Notes under the pieces: generated by a model
Database searches by the model: none
Seen by the model: the letters and a program-made list of their open reading frames with translations, nothing else
Told to the model about the DNA's origin: nothing
Origin: Ruegeria atlantica
Lineage (GTDB): Bacteria > Pseudomonadota > Alphaproteobacteria > Rhodobacterales > Rhodobacteraceae
Length of the DNA stretch: 64,000 nucleotides
Direction: 5' to 3'
Assembly: GCF_013032505.1 (NCBI RefSeq)
Contig: NZ_WQCG01000003.1
Span: 248,001 to 312,000, forward strand
Position numbers and translations under genes: made by a program
Shown: positions 16,699 through 23,867 of the stretch, piece by piece
Layout: every line of letters begins with the position of its first letter
How positions within the stretch are numbered: the stretch's first letter is position 1

Positions 16699-17324
16699 TG
16701 CCCTGGGATCGTAATCAGATGGCCGCACGTGCGGCGCAAGAACTGGAAGACGGCATGTATGTGAACCTCGGCATCGGTATTCCGACGCTGGTGGCGAACT
16801 ATGTGGGTGACAAGGACATCACCCTTCAGTCCGAGAACGGCATGCTGGGCATGGGGCCCTTCCCTTTCGAGGGCGAAGAGGACGCAGACCTGATCAACGC
16901 TGGCAAGCAGACGATCACGGAACTGTCCCGCACCTCATATTTCGACAGCGCGACCTCATTTGCGATGATCCGCGGCGGCAAAATTGCGGCAGCTGTTCTG
17001 GGCGCGATGGAAGTCGATGAAGAAGGTGATTTGGCCAACTGGATGATTCCGGGCGTGCTGGTTAAGGGCATGGGCGGCGCGATGGACCTGGTTGCAGGTG
17101 TTCGTCGCGTGATCGTCGTGATGGACCACACCAACAAACACGGCAAATCTAAGCTGCTGAAGAAATGCACTCTGCCGCTGACCGGTAAGAAGGTGGTGAA
17201 TCGCATTATCACCAACCTCGGTGTTCTGGACGTGGTAGATGGCGGCCTGAAGATTATCGAGATCGCCGAAGGCGTAAACGAAGACGAAATCCGGGCCGCG
17301 ACCGAGGCCAATATCGTCAACTGA
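16698..17324 (+). CDS. scoB: 3-oxoacid CoA-transferase subunit B
   Basis: The catalytic B subunit partner of scoA, 208 residues. The active-site glutamate that forms the CoA thioester is E46 in the SENG motif (QSENGMLGMGPFP). NLGIGIPTLVANY near residue 23 and GAMDLVAGVRRVIVVMDH near residue 117 are typical of the subunit. The start codon overlaps the scoA stop, so the two subunits are translationally coupled and made in equal amounts. The pair would serve ketone-body or polyhydroxybutyrate-derived acetoacetate use. A strong terminator follows at 17337-17368. Confidence 0.95.
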   Translation: MPWDRNQMAARAAQELEDGMYVNLGIGIPTLVANYVGDKDITLQSENGMLGMGPFPFEGEEDADLINAGKQTITELSRTSYFDSATSFAMIRGGKIAAAVLGAMEVDEEGDLANWMIPGVLVKGMGGAMDLVAGVRRVIVVMDHTNKHGKSKLLKKCTLPLTGKKVVNRIITNLGVLDVVDGGLKIIEIAEGVNEDEIRAATEANIVN

Positions 17325-17336
17325 ACTGATCCATTG

Positions 17337-17368
17337 AAAAGGCCCACCTGATCCGGGTGGGCCTTTTT
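17337..17368. terminator. Bidirectional terminator between scoB and the transglycosylase gene
   Basis: AAAAGGCCCACC (17337-17348) pairs with GGTGGGCCTTTT (17356-17367) around a 7-nt loop, flanked by A and T runs on the two sides. It lies 12 bp after scoB and touches the stop of the convergent gene, so it can end both transcripts. Confidence 0.88.
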
Positions 17369-18231
17369 CAGTTCTGCGTTTGGAACACGCAACCGTCCGA
17401 GATCAGCTGAGGCGGCGTCGAGCACAACGCCCGCGCCACCTGAAACGCCGCGAGAACCTTGGGAACGTAGTCGCGGGTCTCAGCGTAAGGTGGGACGCCC
17501 TCATGCTTGCGCACGGCCCCTTCCCCAGCGTTGTATCCGGCCAGAACGAGGATCGGGTCATTACCGAACTCTTCCATTAGCCAGTTCAGATATTTTACAC
17601 CGCCCGCAATGTTCTGCGACGGCTGCAAACTGTCCTGTACGCCAAACCGTTTGGCGGTTGCGGGCATCAATTGCATTAATCCCTGCGCACCGGCCGAACT
17701 TACCGCATCAGTGCGCCCGGCAGATTCGACGGAAATGACCGCCAGAACCAATGCTGGTGAAACATTTGTTCCAACTGTCGAACGCAGAATATCTACGTGG
17801 CGCTGTTTGGCGATGTTCTGCAAGGTCTGCAATCGGGGCGACGCAACGTTGATCGCAGCCAACGCATTCATTGCATCGTTCAACCTTCCGGATCCCGCCT
17901 CGGCCAATGAAGGCGAAACCCGCTCCCAGAAGGCTTTGTAAGAGCCAACCGGCTTTTTCTTGCCCGCACCAGGAAGGGTTGGCGGTACGACTCGCGTGCG
18001 TGCGATGATTTCTGGTTCAATTATTTCTACCCCGGTACTAGGAGCCGACGGAGCCTTAGCATGCTCATCCGGCGTGATCTGGACCGTGACGCGCGGCCGT
18101 GTACCAGGCTTGGGGGCCTTGACGCGTTTGTAAACACCTCTTGGCTCGACCTCGTTTGCCACGACGGGCACAGGGCCAGACAGCATAATTGCCGCCAAAC
18201 CAGCGCAAGTCATTGCTAACCGGAGATTCAT
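17368..18231 (-). CDS. Secreted lytic transglycosylase (SLT family)
   Basis: This enzyme cleaves peptidoglycan glycan strands, forming 1,6-anhydro-muramic ends. The 287-residue precursor has a signal peptide (MNLRLAMTCAGLAAIMLSGPVPVVA) and a C-terminal SLT domain from about residue 150. The catalytic glutamate is in SVESAGRTDAVSSAGAQGLM, the ESxG plus GLMQLMPATA pattern, and AGYNAGEGAV is the conserved substrate-binding segment. The proline-rich linker (residues about 30-110) has no domain I recognise. It lies just upstream of, and divergent from, the Tad pilus genes, so a role in opening the cell wall for the pilus is possible but unproven. Confidence 0.93.
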   Translation of the reverse strand: MNLRLAMTCAGLAAIMLSGPVPVVANEVEPRGVYKRVKAPKPGTRPRVTVQITPDEHAKAPSAPSTGVEIIEPEIIARTRVVPPTLPGAGKKKPVGSYKAFWERVSPSLAEAGSGRLNDAMNALAAINVASPRLQTLQNIAKQRHVDILRSTVGTNVSPALVLAVISVESAGRTDAVSSAGAQGLMQLMPATAKRFGVQDSLQPSQNIAGGVKYLNWLMEEFGNDPILVLAGYNAGEGAVRKHEGVPPYAETRDYVPKVLAAFQVARALCSTPPQLISDGCVFQTQN

Positions 18232-18584
18232 TTGCCTGCCTCATGTATTTTCTTTTGGTTGATATGAACCGCGATTCCACCCGTAAGGCCAGAAAAACAA
18301 TATGAAATGGGGCAATTTCGCCTCATTTGCCGCAAATTTGCATCGGGCCAACCAAGCAACCTCTCTATAGAAAAATTTTTTTACCTTTATTTTCATGTGC
18401 TTAAATAAAAACCTGTCAAAAAGTTAAACTTCGTCGAAAAAAAATAGGGTTTGGCCCAATTCCTGCCACGCACAGCAGTCAATCATAGTGCCATACCGAG
18501 ACGATCGGGAGCGGACTGAGAGAGAAAGCTCTGATAGACGCCGAGGTTTAATTGACTTTTTTGATCCTTTAGGAGGGACGTAAC
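18232..18584 (+). promoter_or_regulatory. AT-rich divergent control region before the Tad locus
   Basis: This 353-bp gap separates the divergent transglycosylase gene from the first pilin. It contains no convincing gene. The centre (18365-18450) is strikingly AT-rich for this genome, with several A and T runs. A sigma-54-like signal lies at 18451-18467. AGGAGGG at 18571-18577, 7 nt before the pilin ATG, is a near-ideal ribosome-binding site, fitting high pilin expression. Confidence 0.5.
18451..18467 (+). promoter_or_regulatory. Sigma-54-like (-24/-12) promoter candidate
   Basis: TTGGCCCAATTCCTGCC has the GG and GC dinucleotides separated by exactly 10 nt, and agrees with TGGCAC-N5-TTGC at 8 of 10 conserved positions. 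It is 117 bp before the pilin ATG, leaving a leader of about 105 nt. Short motifs like this can arise by chance, so support is moderate at best. Confidence 0.35.
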
Positions 18585-18806
18585 ATGATCAAGTTCATCA
18601 AGAACTTCCGCAAAGACGAAGACGGCGCCGTAACAGTAGACTGGGTCGTTCTGACCGCAGCCGTTGTTGGCCTGGCCGCAGTTGCATACACCGCAATCGG
18701 TGACGGCACCAAAGGTGTTGCGGACAGTGTCGGTGGTGCGCTGACCACCACAGCAGGCAACGTTGTGAGCGATGTTAAAATCAACCCAACAGCGGCGGCT
18801 GACTAA
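18585..18806 (+). CDS. Flp-type pilin (major pilin candidate)
   Basis: The 73-residue product has the Flp/Tad prepilin layout: a short basic leader (MIKFIKNFRKDEDG), a processing glycine at position 14, then a hydrophobic helix starting AVTVDWVVLTAAVVGLAAVA. Canonical Flp pilins have Glu at +5 and Tyr at +6 of the mature protein; here these are Asp and Trp. The C-terminal part is small and polar (GTKGVADSVGGALTTTAGNV). The strong Shine-Dalgarno site and first position in the locus suggest it is the major pilin subunit. It would be cleaved by the prepilin peptidase at 28769-29314 and assembled by the Tad machinery. Confidence 0.92.
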   Translation: MIKFIKNFRKDEDGAVTVDWVVLTAAVVGLAAVAYTAIGDGTKGVADSVGGALTTTAGNVVSDVKINPTAAAD

Positions 18807-18810
18807 TAGC

Positions 18811-18872
18811 CAACCCGACAGAGGCGTAGTACGCGTCTGATCGTTTTGACGAGACGTAACGGGGCTGGGTTG
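18811..18872 (+). other. Nested RNA hairpin after the first pilin gene
   Basis: CAACCC (18811-18816) can pair with GGGTTG (18867-18872), and inside lies CGTCT with AGACG around a short loop. It starts a few bases after the pilin stop and precedes the second pilin gene. No T run follows, so it looks more like a processing or stability element than a full terminator. It could favour the first cistron over downstream genes. Confidence 0.4.
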
Positions 18873-18918
18873 TAAAACTTGGCCCCGAAACTTTTCAAAC
18901 ACTTGCCGTGGTGCTCCC

Positions 18919-19134
18919 ATGTTTAGAACAATCTCAAATTTCTGCAAATGTGAAGACGGGGCTGTGACTATTGACTGGGTGGTGTTGACGGCGTTTGTTG
19001 CATTTATGGCCAGCGTAGTAGCCATCTACATTTCGGGCCCGGTCAGAGATATCGACACAAAAAACGGTGCTGCGATGCTTACAGTCGCCGATCAAGTTGA
19101 CACTATGGAAATCACGGTAAGTTTCAGCGACTAA
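18919..19134 (+). CDS. Second Flp-type pilin-like protein
   Basis: The 71-residue product repeats the prepilin layout: leader MFRTISNFCKCEDG, cleavage glycine at 14, and mature start AVTIDWVVLTAFVAFMASVVAI, again with Asp at +5 and Trp at +6. The leader contains two cysteines (FCKC) not present in the first pilin. The C-terminal part (residues 40-71) is unlike the first pilin: more acidic, ending MEITVSFSD. It is probably a minor or initiating pilin rather than a recent duplicate. Its ATG lies 112 bp after the first pilin gene. Confidence 0.82.
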   Translation: MFRTISNFCKCEDGAVTIDWVVLTAFVAFMASVVAIYISGPVRDIDTKNGAAMLTVADQVDTMEITVSFSD

Positions 19135-19294
19135 GAGCTGTTCGAGTTGGATACCCATTCGACCCCACGCAACGGGCACGAATAAAATCCAACATTGTCC
19201 CCCTTTTCGACACAATTTACATTTACACCGGGGTCAAATGTTGTCGTATTCTGTGCGACGCAAAACCAGAATAGAGTAACGTGAGGGGACTTGG

Positions 19295-20170
19295 ATGCGT
19301 GCGGTATTTGGACTTGTTCTGATTATTGGAGTCGCTCTAGCCGGTGGTGCCGTATACTTGGCAAAAGACTATATCAGTCAAACGCAGGCGGAACTTGAGC
19401 GGGAGCGGCTGGCTACCCAAAACGCTTTGGCAAATGTAAAAACAATTCCGACCGTGGACGTCGCGGTCGTTAACCGGCCCATGAAGTATGGAGAGCGCCT
19501 CACCGAAGAAGATGTGCGACTCGTACAGTGGCCCGAGGACGCGATTCCTGAAGGAACCTTTACGGACTTGGCCGTTTTGTTCCCGGAGGACGGTAAAGGA
19601 GATCGCTTTATCCTTCGTACAATCGAAAAAGATGAAGCCCTTCTGGAAGTCAAAGTTACGCAACCTGGCGAATCAGCTGGACTTACCTCGCGCCTGAAGA
19701 AAGGCATGCGTGCCTTTGCAATCAGCGTTGATGTAGCATCGGGTGTGTCCGGTTTTCTGCGACCGGGTGACAATGTCGACGTATACTGGACTGGATCCCT
19801 GAGAGGTGCCGGTGGCGAAGGAGAGATCACGCGTCTTATCCAAACTAACATTGAACTGATCGCAATCGATCAGACCGCCGGATCGGATGTGACTGGCACA
19901 ACAATTGCCAGGACGGTAACTGTTGCCATTACTCCGGAACAGGTTGCCGCCCTCGCCCAAGCCCAAAACACAGGGCGGCTGTCACTGGCGCTGGTTGGTG
20001 CGCAGGATGAAACTATCGCGACCGCGATTGAGGTGGACCAGAGAAAACTGCTGGGAATCGAAGAGGCCGCACCCGCGCCCGTCAAAGTCGAGCGAGAGGT
20101 CTGCACAGTAAAGGCGCGCCGCGGCGGCGAGATTGTCGATACAGGAATAATAACTCCCTGCACAAACTAA
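19295..20170 (+). CDS. cpaB: Tad pilus assembly protein CpaB/RcpC
   Basis: CpaB is a periplasmic, inner-membrane-anchored protein of the Tad apparatus that is linked to the secretin. The 291-residue protein has an N-terminal signal anchor (VFGLVLIIGVALAGGAVYLA), an SAF domain (about residues 50-115: VAVVNRPMKYGERLTEEDVRLVQWP split by the usual turn) and the RcpC domain with AFAISVDVASGVSGFLRPGDNVDVYW near residue 145. IPEGTF is the usual family element. It starts 160 bp after the second pilin, behind a GAGGGGA site, so it may have its own promoter. A strong terminator follows it. Confidence 0.93.
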   Translation: MRAVFGLVLIIGVALAGGAVYLAKDYISQTQAELERERLATQNALANVKTIPTVDVAVVNRPMKYGERLTEEDVRLVQWPEDAIPEGTFTDLAVLFPEDGKGDRFILRTIEKDEALLEVKVTQPGESAGLTSRLKKGMRAFAISVDVASGVSGFLRPGDNVDVYWTGSLRGAGGEGEITRLIQTNIELIAIDQTAGSDVTGTTIARTVTVAITPEQVAALAQAQNTGRLSLALVGAQDETIATAIEVDQRKLLGIEEAAPAPVKVEREVCTVKARRGGEIVDTGIITPCTN

Positions 20171-20193
20171 CGTAAAATCAAAACGTTAAAGCC

Positions 20194-20228
20194 ACAAGCC
20201 GCGCGATCAGCGCGGCTTGTTTCGTTTT
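20194..20228 (+). terminator. Rho-independent terminator after cpaB
   Basis: ACAAGCCGCGC (20194-20204) pairs perfectly with GCGCGGCTTGT (20210-20220) around a 5-nt loop, followed by TTCGTTTT. It lies 24 bp after the cpaB stop and separates the pilin-cpaB unit from cpaC. Confidence 0.85.
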
Positions 20229-20361
20229 GGATGTTGCCCATTACCCACATAAGGAAAATTCCAGAAACCATTGATTATTGCAATAAAATCGTAATTCGCG
20301 CAGTGTAATCGCACATAAGGCATTAGACCTAAAACGAGGCGTGATCGGAGAGGCAGGTCAC

Positions 20362-21768
20362 ATGAAAATAAAATCTTGGATCAGCGCAACCCTTCTGGGG
20401 TTGGCGTTAGTTATCAGTTCGGCCAGCACAGCTGTCCAGGCTGAAACCCTTCGCGTGGTTAAAAACGGTACAGCGGAAACGCTGGACGTTCCAATGAACC
20501 GCGCAATTGTCGTTGAAAGCGAGACCCCTTTTGCGGAACTCAGCATCGCCAACGCAGGCATCGCTGACATTTCGTCGCTTTCGGATCGCACTATCTATGT
20601 TTTGGGTAAGGCACCTGGCCTGACTACACTGACTTTGTTCGACGGGGCCGGCAACTTGCTGGCCAATGTTCGGGTCCGTGTATCGCCTGATGTGTCTGAA
20701 TTCAAAGAGAGACTGCGGCAAATCCTGCCGGGCGAGCCCATTGAAGTACGCACTGCCAATGACGGCATCGTTCTTTCCGGTACACTTTCCAGCTCGGCCA
20801 AATTGGCCCGCGCTCTGGAACTAGCAGAACGTTACGCCCCCGAGCGCGTATCGAACCTGATGTCGGTTGGCGGCGTTCAGCAGGTCATGCTGAAAGTGCG
20901 TTTTGCCGAAATGAACAGGTCAGTTGCTAAAAGCCTGACCACATCATTGGGCTTTGGCGGCGGCGACGTGACCGGCGGTTTCAACACACTGAACAATGCC
21001 GGTTCGTTGGCGAACGCGCTTAACAATAACATTCCGATCCAACAGACAAATACAGGTGCCATCCTGTTTGGCTTTGGCGCCGGTTCAACGCAAGTACGTC
21101 TTCTGTTGGAAGCGCTTGAAACCAAAGGGCTTGCCCGAACTCTTGCGGAGCCCAACTTGTCAGCCCTGTCGGGTCAGGAAGCTGAATTCCTGGCGGGCGG
21201 CCAAGTCCCGATCCCGGTTCCGGCCGATGACGGCCAAATTGCAATTGAATACCGGAATTTTGGTGTGCAGGTTCTCTTTACGCCCCGCGTGGTGGATGGT
21301 GATCTGATCAACCTCGAGTTGGGAACATCGGTGTCAACGATTGACCCGAACTCCAACTTTTCGATTGCAGGCAACAACGTGCCGACATTCATTTCGCGTC
21401 AGACTAAGACAACAGTTGAATTGCGAGACGGAGAGAGCTTTGCAATTGCAGGGCTGATCCAGGACAACTTCGCGGACTTGAACAGCCAAATCCCATGGGT
21501 CGGCGACATTCCTGTGCTGGGTGCTTTGTTCCGCAGCGCGGAATACCAGCGCGAGCAATCTGAACTGGTCGTCATCGTCACAGCACATCTGGTATCACCC
21601 ACACGTGGCGAAGCTCTGGCTCTACCGACTGACCGTGTTAAACCGCCTACCGAGTTTGACTTGTTCCTGAACGGGAAAACGGCGCGAACAACACGCGTTG
21701 GTTCCGGTGCTGCGTCTGAAGTCGCCAAACAGGACTTTGGCAGCTCATACGGCTACATCCTGGAATGA
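20362..21768 (+). CDS. cpaC: Tad outer-membrane secretin CpaC/RcpA
   Basis: CpaC forms the outer-membrane channel for the Flp pilus. From ATG 20362 it has 468 residues with a signal peptide (ISATLLGLALVISSASTAVQA). The N-terminal pilus-assembly domain follows (about residues 30-105: DVPMNRAIVVESETPFAELSI) with IYVLGKAPGLTTLTLFD. The secretin domain spans about residues 240-420, with GQVPIPV, VQVLFTPRVVDGDLINLEL, and the conserved end ELRDGESFAIAGLIQDN then PWVGDIPVLGALFRS. The adjacent OmpA-like lipoprotein may serve in place of CpaD. Confidence 0.96.
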   Translation: MKIKSWISATLLGLALVISSASTAVQAETLRVVKNGTAETLDVPMNRAIVVESETPFAELSIANAGIADISSLSDRTIYVLGKAPGLTTLTLFDGAGNLLANVRVRVSPDVSEFKERLRQILPGEPIEVRTANDGIVLSGTLSSSAKLARALELAERYAPERVSNLMSVGGVQQVMLKVRFAEMNRSVAKSLTTSLGFGGGDVTGGFNTLNNAGSLANALNNNIPIQQTNTGAILFGFGAGSTQVRLLLEALETKGLARTLAEPNLSALSGQEAEFLAGGQVPIPVPADDGQIAIEYRNFGVQVLFTPRVVDGDLINLELGTSVSTIDPNSNFSIAGNNVPTFISRQTKTTVELRDGESFAIAGLIQDNFADLNSQIPWVGDIPVLGALFRSAEYQREQSELVVIVTAHLVSPTRGEALALPTDRVKPPTEFDLFLNGKTARTTRVGSGAASEVAKQDFGSSYGYILE

Positions 21769-21785
21769 TTGAGAGGATAGGACCA

Positions 21786-22412
21786 ATGCAGAAGTGGATA
21801 ATAACACTGGGTCTGTCAGTCGCCGTTGCCGCGTGTACGCGTGAAGCGGGGTACGAAGTTGACCAAGGCGCCTTTGGCAACGCAACGCTAAACAACGTTC
21901 AGGTCATGAACGGTGAGCTGACATACGCCCAAATCCTGGGCCGGCGGTTCGCAGCTGAAGTGCCGACGCAGATCAATTTTGCGTTCAACAGCTCTCAGCT
22001 CGATGCTTCGGCGCAGCGCGTCTTGTTGCGGCAAGCGGCATGGATCAAGCAGTTCCCCGAAGCGCGGTTCCGCGTCTACGGACATACTGACGCCGTAGGC
22101 TCTACTGCGTATAACCAGTCGCTTGGGCAACGCCGTGCAAACGCAGCCGTTGCATTCCTGACGCGACAGGGGATTTCACGATCCCGCTTGGAAGCTGTTG
22201 TTTCCTTTGGGAAAACACGACCTCTGATCGACACTCCAAACCGAGATCGCCGCAACAGGCGCACGGTTACAGAAGTGTCGGGCTTCATGGATCGCAACCC
22301 GTTGATACTTGATGGTAAATACGCCGAGATCGTGTACCGGGAATACGTCGACAGCGCCACCAGAGAAAGCTACGTCCAGCGTGACGATGTTGGCGGCAGC
22401 GATTCTGAATAA
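21786..22412 (+). CDS. OmpA-family lipoprotein in the Tad locus
   Basis: The 208-residue precursor has a lipoprotein signal (MQKWIITLGLSVAVAACTRE, lipobox VAAC). An OmpA/MotB peptidoglycan-binding domain follows, spanning about residues 60-165: INFAFNSSQLDASAQRVL, VYGHTDAVGSTAYNQSLGQRRANA and VSFGKTRP. The C-terminal 40 residues are outside the domain. It sits 17 bp after cpaC, where cpaD is found in many Tad loci, and likely anchors the secretin to peptidoglycan. It is not the Tol-system Pal, which is encoded at 42767. A hairpin follows its stop. Confidence 0.9.
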   Translation: MQKWIITLGLSVAVAACTREAGYEVDQGAFGNATLNNVQVMNGELTYAQILGRRFAAEVPTQINFAFNSSQLDASAQRVLLRQAAWIKQFPEARFRVYGHTDAVGSTAYNQSLGQRRANAAVAFLTRQGISRSRLEAVVSFGKTRPLIDTPNRDRRNRRTVTEVSGFMDRNPLILDGKYAEIVYREYVDSATRESYVQRDDVGGSDSE

Positions 22413-22418
22413 TCATAA

Positions 22419-22447
22419 GAAATGGGCGGCATCGTCGCCCATTTCCC
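22419..22447 (+). terminator. Terminator-like hairpin after the OmpA-like gene
   Basis: GAAATGGGCG (22419-22428) pairs with CGCCCATTTC (22436-22445), a perfect 10-bp stem with a 7-nt loop. The following CCTAC is not a T run, so termination may be incomplete or Rho-assisted. Confidence 0.55.
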
Positions 22448-22556
22448 TACAATTGGTTCTTTTGCGCCAAATTCTTGCCTAAGTTCCAAGACATCTTTTC
22501 AACAATTAGGTGAAGTGTGGCCCGAATTGGCCGCGACCGGGCAACAGCGAACTGAA

Positions 22557-22575
22557 CCGAAACATACATGTTCGG
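22557..22575 (+). promoter_or_regulatory. Inverted repeat upstream of cpaE
   Basis: CCGAAACATACATGTTCGG is a near-perfect palindrome: CCGAA-CAT with ATG-TTCGG and one extra A. It lies 36 bp before the cpaE ATG, at the likely start of the main Tad operon, and could be an operator or the base of a leader hairpin. I cannot name a regulator for it. Confidence 0.25.
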
Positions 22576-22610
22576 ACAGTAAGCACGCTCTGACGACGAG
22601 GATTGTGTGA

Positions 22611-23843
22611 ATGACAAGCGCCAAAACGCATGATGACGGAACTGCCATTCTGGCCTGCACGATCAGCCGTGACGTCCAAAACTTCGATCTTCTGATCGAA
22701 GACATGGAAACTATTTTGGGCGAACGTTGGGGCGACCTCGGCTTTGCCGAAGCCCTGGCTTTTTTCAGCCAGCCTGAGGCAGAAAGTCTTGAATTCGTTG
22801 CGCTTGCCATTGACGGCGAGGATGAAGACAACCTTTCCCTGATGGGCGAAATCATCTCTCAGGCGAAAGAGAAAAAGATCAAGATCGTTCTGATCGCCGA
22901 GGACGTTACACCTGCGTCTTTGCACCAGCTGCTTCGCAAAGGCGCCGACGAGTTTGTCCCCTACCCTCTTCCCGAAGGCGAACTGCAGGAAGCCATTGAG
23001 CGCATGAACAAACCTGATCCGGTAGCGACCACTGCGGTGGCAGCTCCGGCAGCGCAGGGTGATTCGAAGGAAGGCGCGCTGTTTGTCGTCCATGGTTTGG
23101 CGGGCGGCGTAGGGTCGACGACTATGGCAGTCAACCTAGCTTGGGAACTGGCAACCGCGTCCGATAAAGAAGCACCTTCCGTATGCGTCATCGACCTGGA
23201 TCTGCAATATGGCAGCGTGTCGACCTATCTGGACCTTCCCCGACGGGAAACTGTTTTTGAGATGCTGTCCGATACCTCTTTGATGGACGACGATGTATTC
23301 TCGCAGGCGCTTCAAACCTATGAGGAAAAGCTTGAGGTCCTGACTGCGCCATCCGACATGGTTCCGTTGGACCTGATCACGCCTGAGGACATTGAGCGAG
23401 TGATCGAGGTGGCCCGCAGACGGTTCGACTACGTCGTTGTCGATATGCCGACGACCCTTGTTCAGTGGTCGGAAACGGTACTGCAGGCTGCGCATGTATA
23501 TTTTGCAATGATCGAGCTGGATATGCGATCCGCTCAGAACGCATTGCGTTTGAAACGTGCCCTGCAAGCCGAGGAACTGCCATTCAATAAGCTCCGGTTC
23601 GCTCTGAACCGAGCACCGAAATTCACTGATCTGAACGGCAAAGGTCGGGTCAAGCGGATGGGCGAAAGTCTGGGCATTTCAATCGATCTGCAATTGCCGG
23701 ATGGTGGAAAGCCCGTCATGCAAAGCGGCGATCACGGATTACCGCTGGCAAAGTCTGCCGCCAAGAATCCGTTGCGTCGAGAAATCGCGAAACTTGCAAA
23801 ATCGCTTCACAGCTTGGGCAGCAGCAACGCTGAGGCCGCGTAA
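22611..23843 (+). CDS. cpaE: Tad pilus localisation protein CpaE/TadZ
   Basis: CpaE/TadZ is a MinD/ParA-like ATPase that places the Tad machine at the cell pole. The 410-residue protein has an N-terminal receiver-like domain without clear phosphoacceptor context (residues 15-130), then the ATPase domain from about residue 155. The P-loop reads GLAGGVGSTTMAVNLA; the usual signature lysine after GGVG is Ser, the atypical Walker A known in CpaE proteins. VCVIDLDLQYGSVSTYLDL is the A' region and DYVVVDMPTTL the Walker B. It opens a seven-gene run with gaps of 3-31 bp. Confidence 0.95.
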   Translation: MTSAKTHDDGTAILACTISRDVQNFDLLIEDMETILGERWGDLGFAEALAFFSQPEAESLEFVALAIDGEDEDNLSLMGEIISQAKEKKIKIVLIAEDVTPASLHQLLRKGADEFVPYPLPEGELQEAIERMNKPDPVATTAVAAPAAQGDSKEGALFVVHGLAGGVGSTTMAVNLAWELATASDKEAPSVCVIDLDLQYGSVSTYLDLPRRETVFEMLSDTSLMDDDVFSQALQTYEEKLEVLTAPSDMVPLDLITPEDIERVIEVARRRFDYVVVDMPTTLVQWSETVLQAAHVYFAMIELDMRSAQNALRLKRALQAEELPFNKLRFALNRAPKFTDLNGKGRVKRMGESLGISIDLQLPDGGKPVMQSGDHGLPLAKSAAKNPLRREIAKLAKSLHSLGSSNAEAA

Positions 23844-23867
23844 CAGTATTTCAGAGGGGTAGCCGTC

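Noticed and set aside
20246-20320. Direct repeat CACATAAGG at 20246-20254 and 20312-20320 before cpaC
   Set aside because: Nine bases twice in a 66-bp interval could be chance, with no third copy or known regulator; too weak to call an operator.
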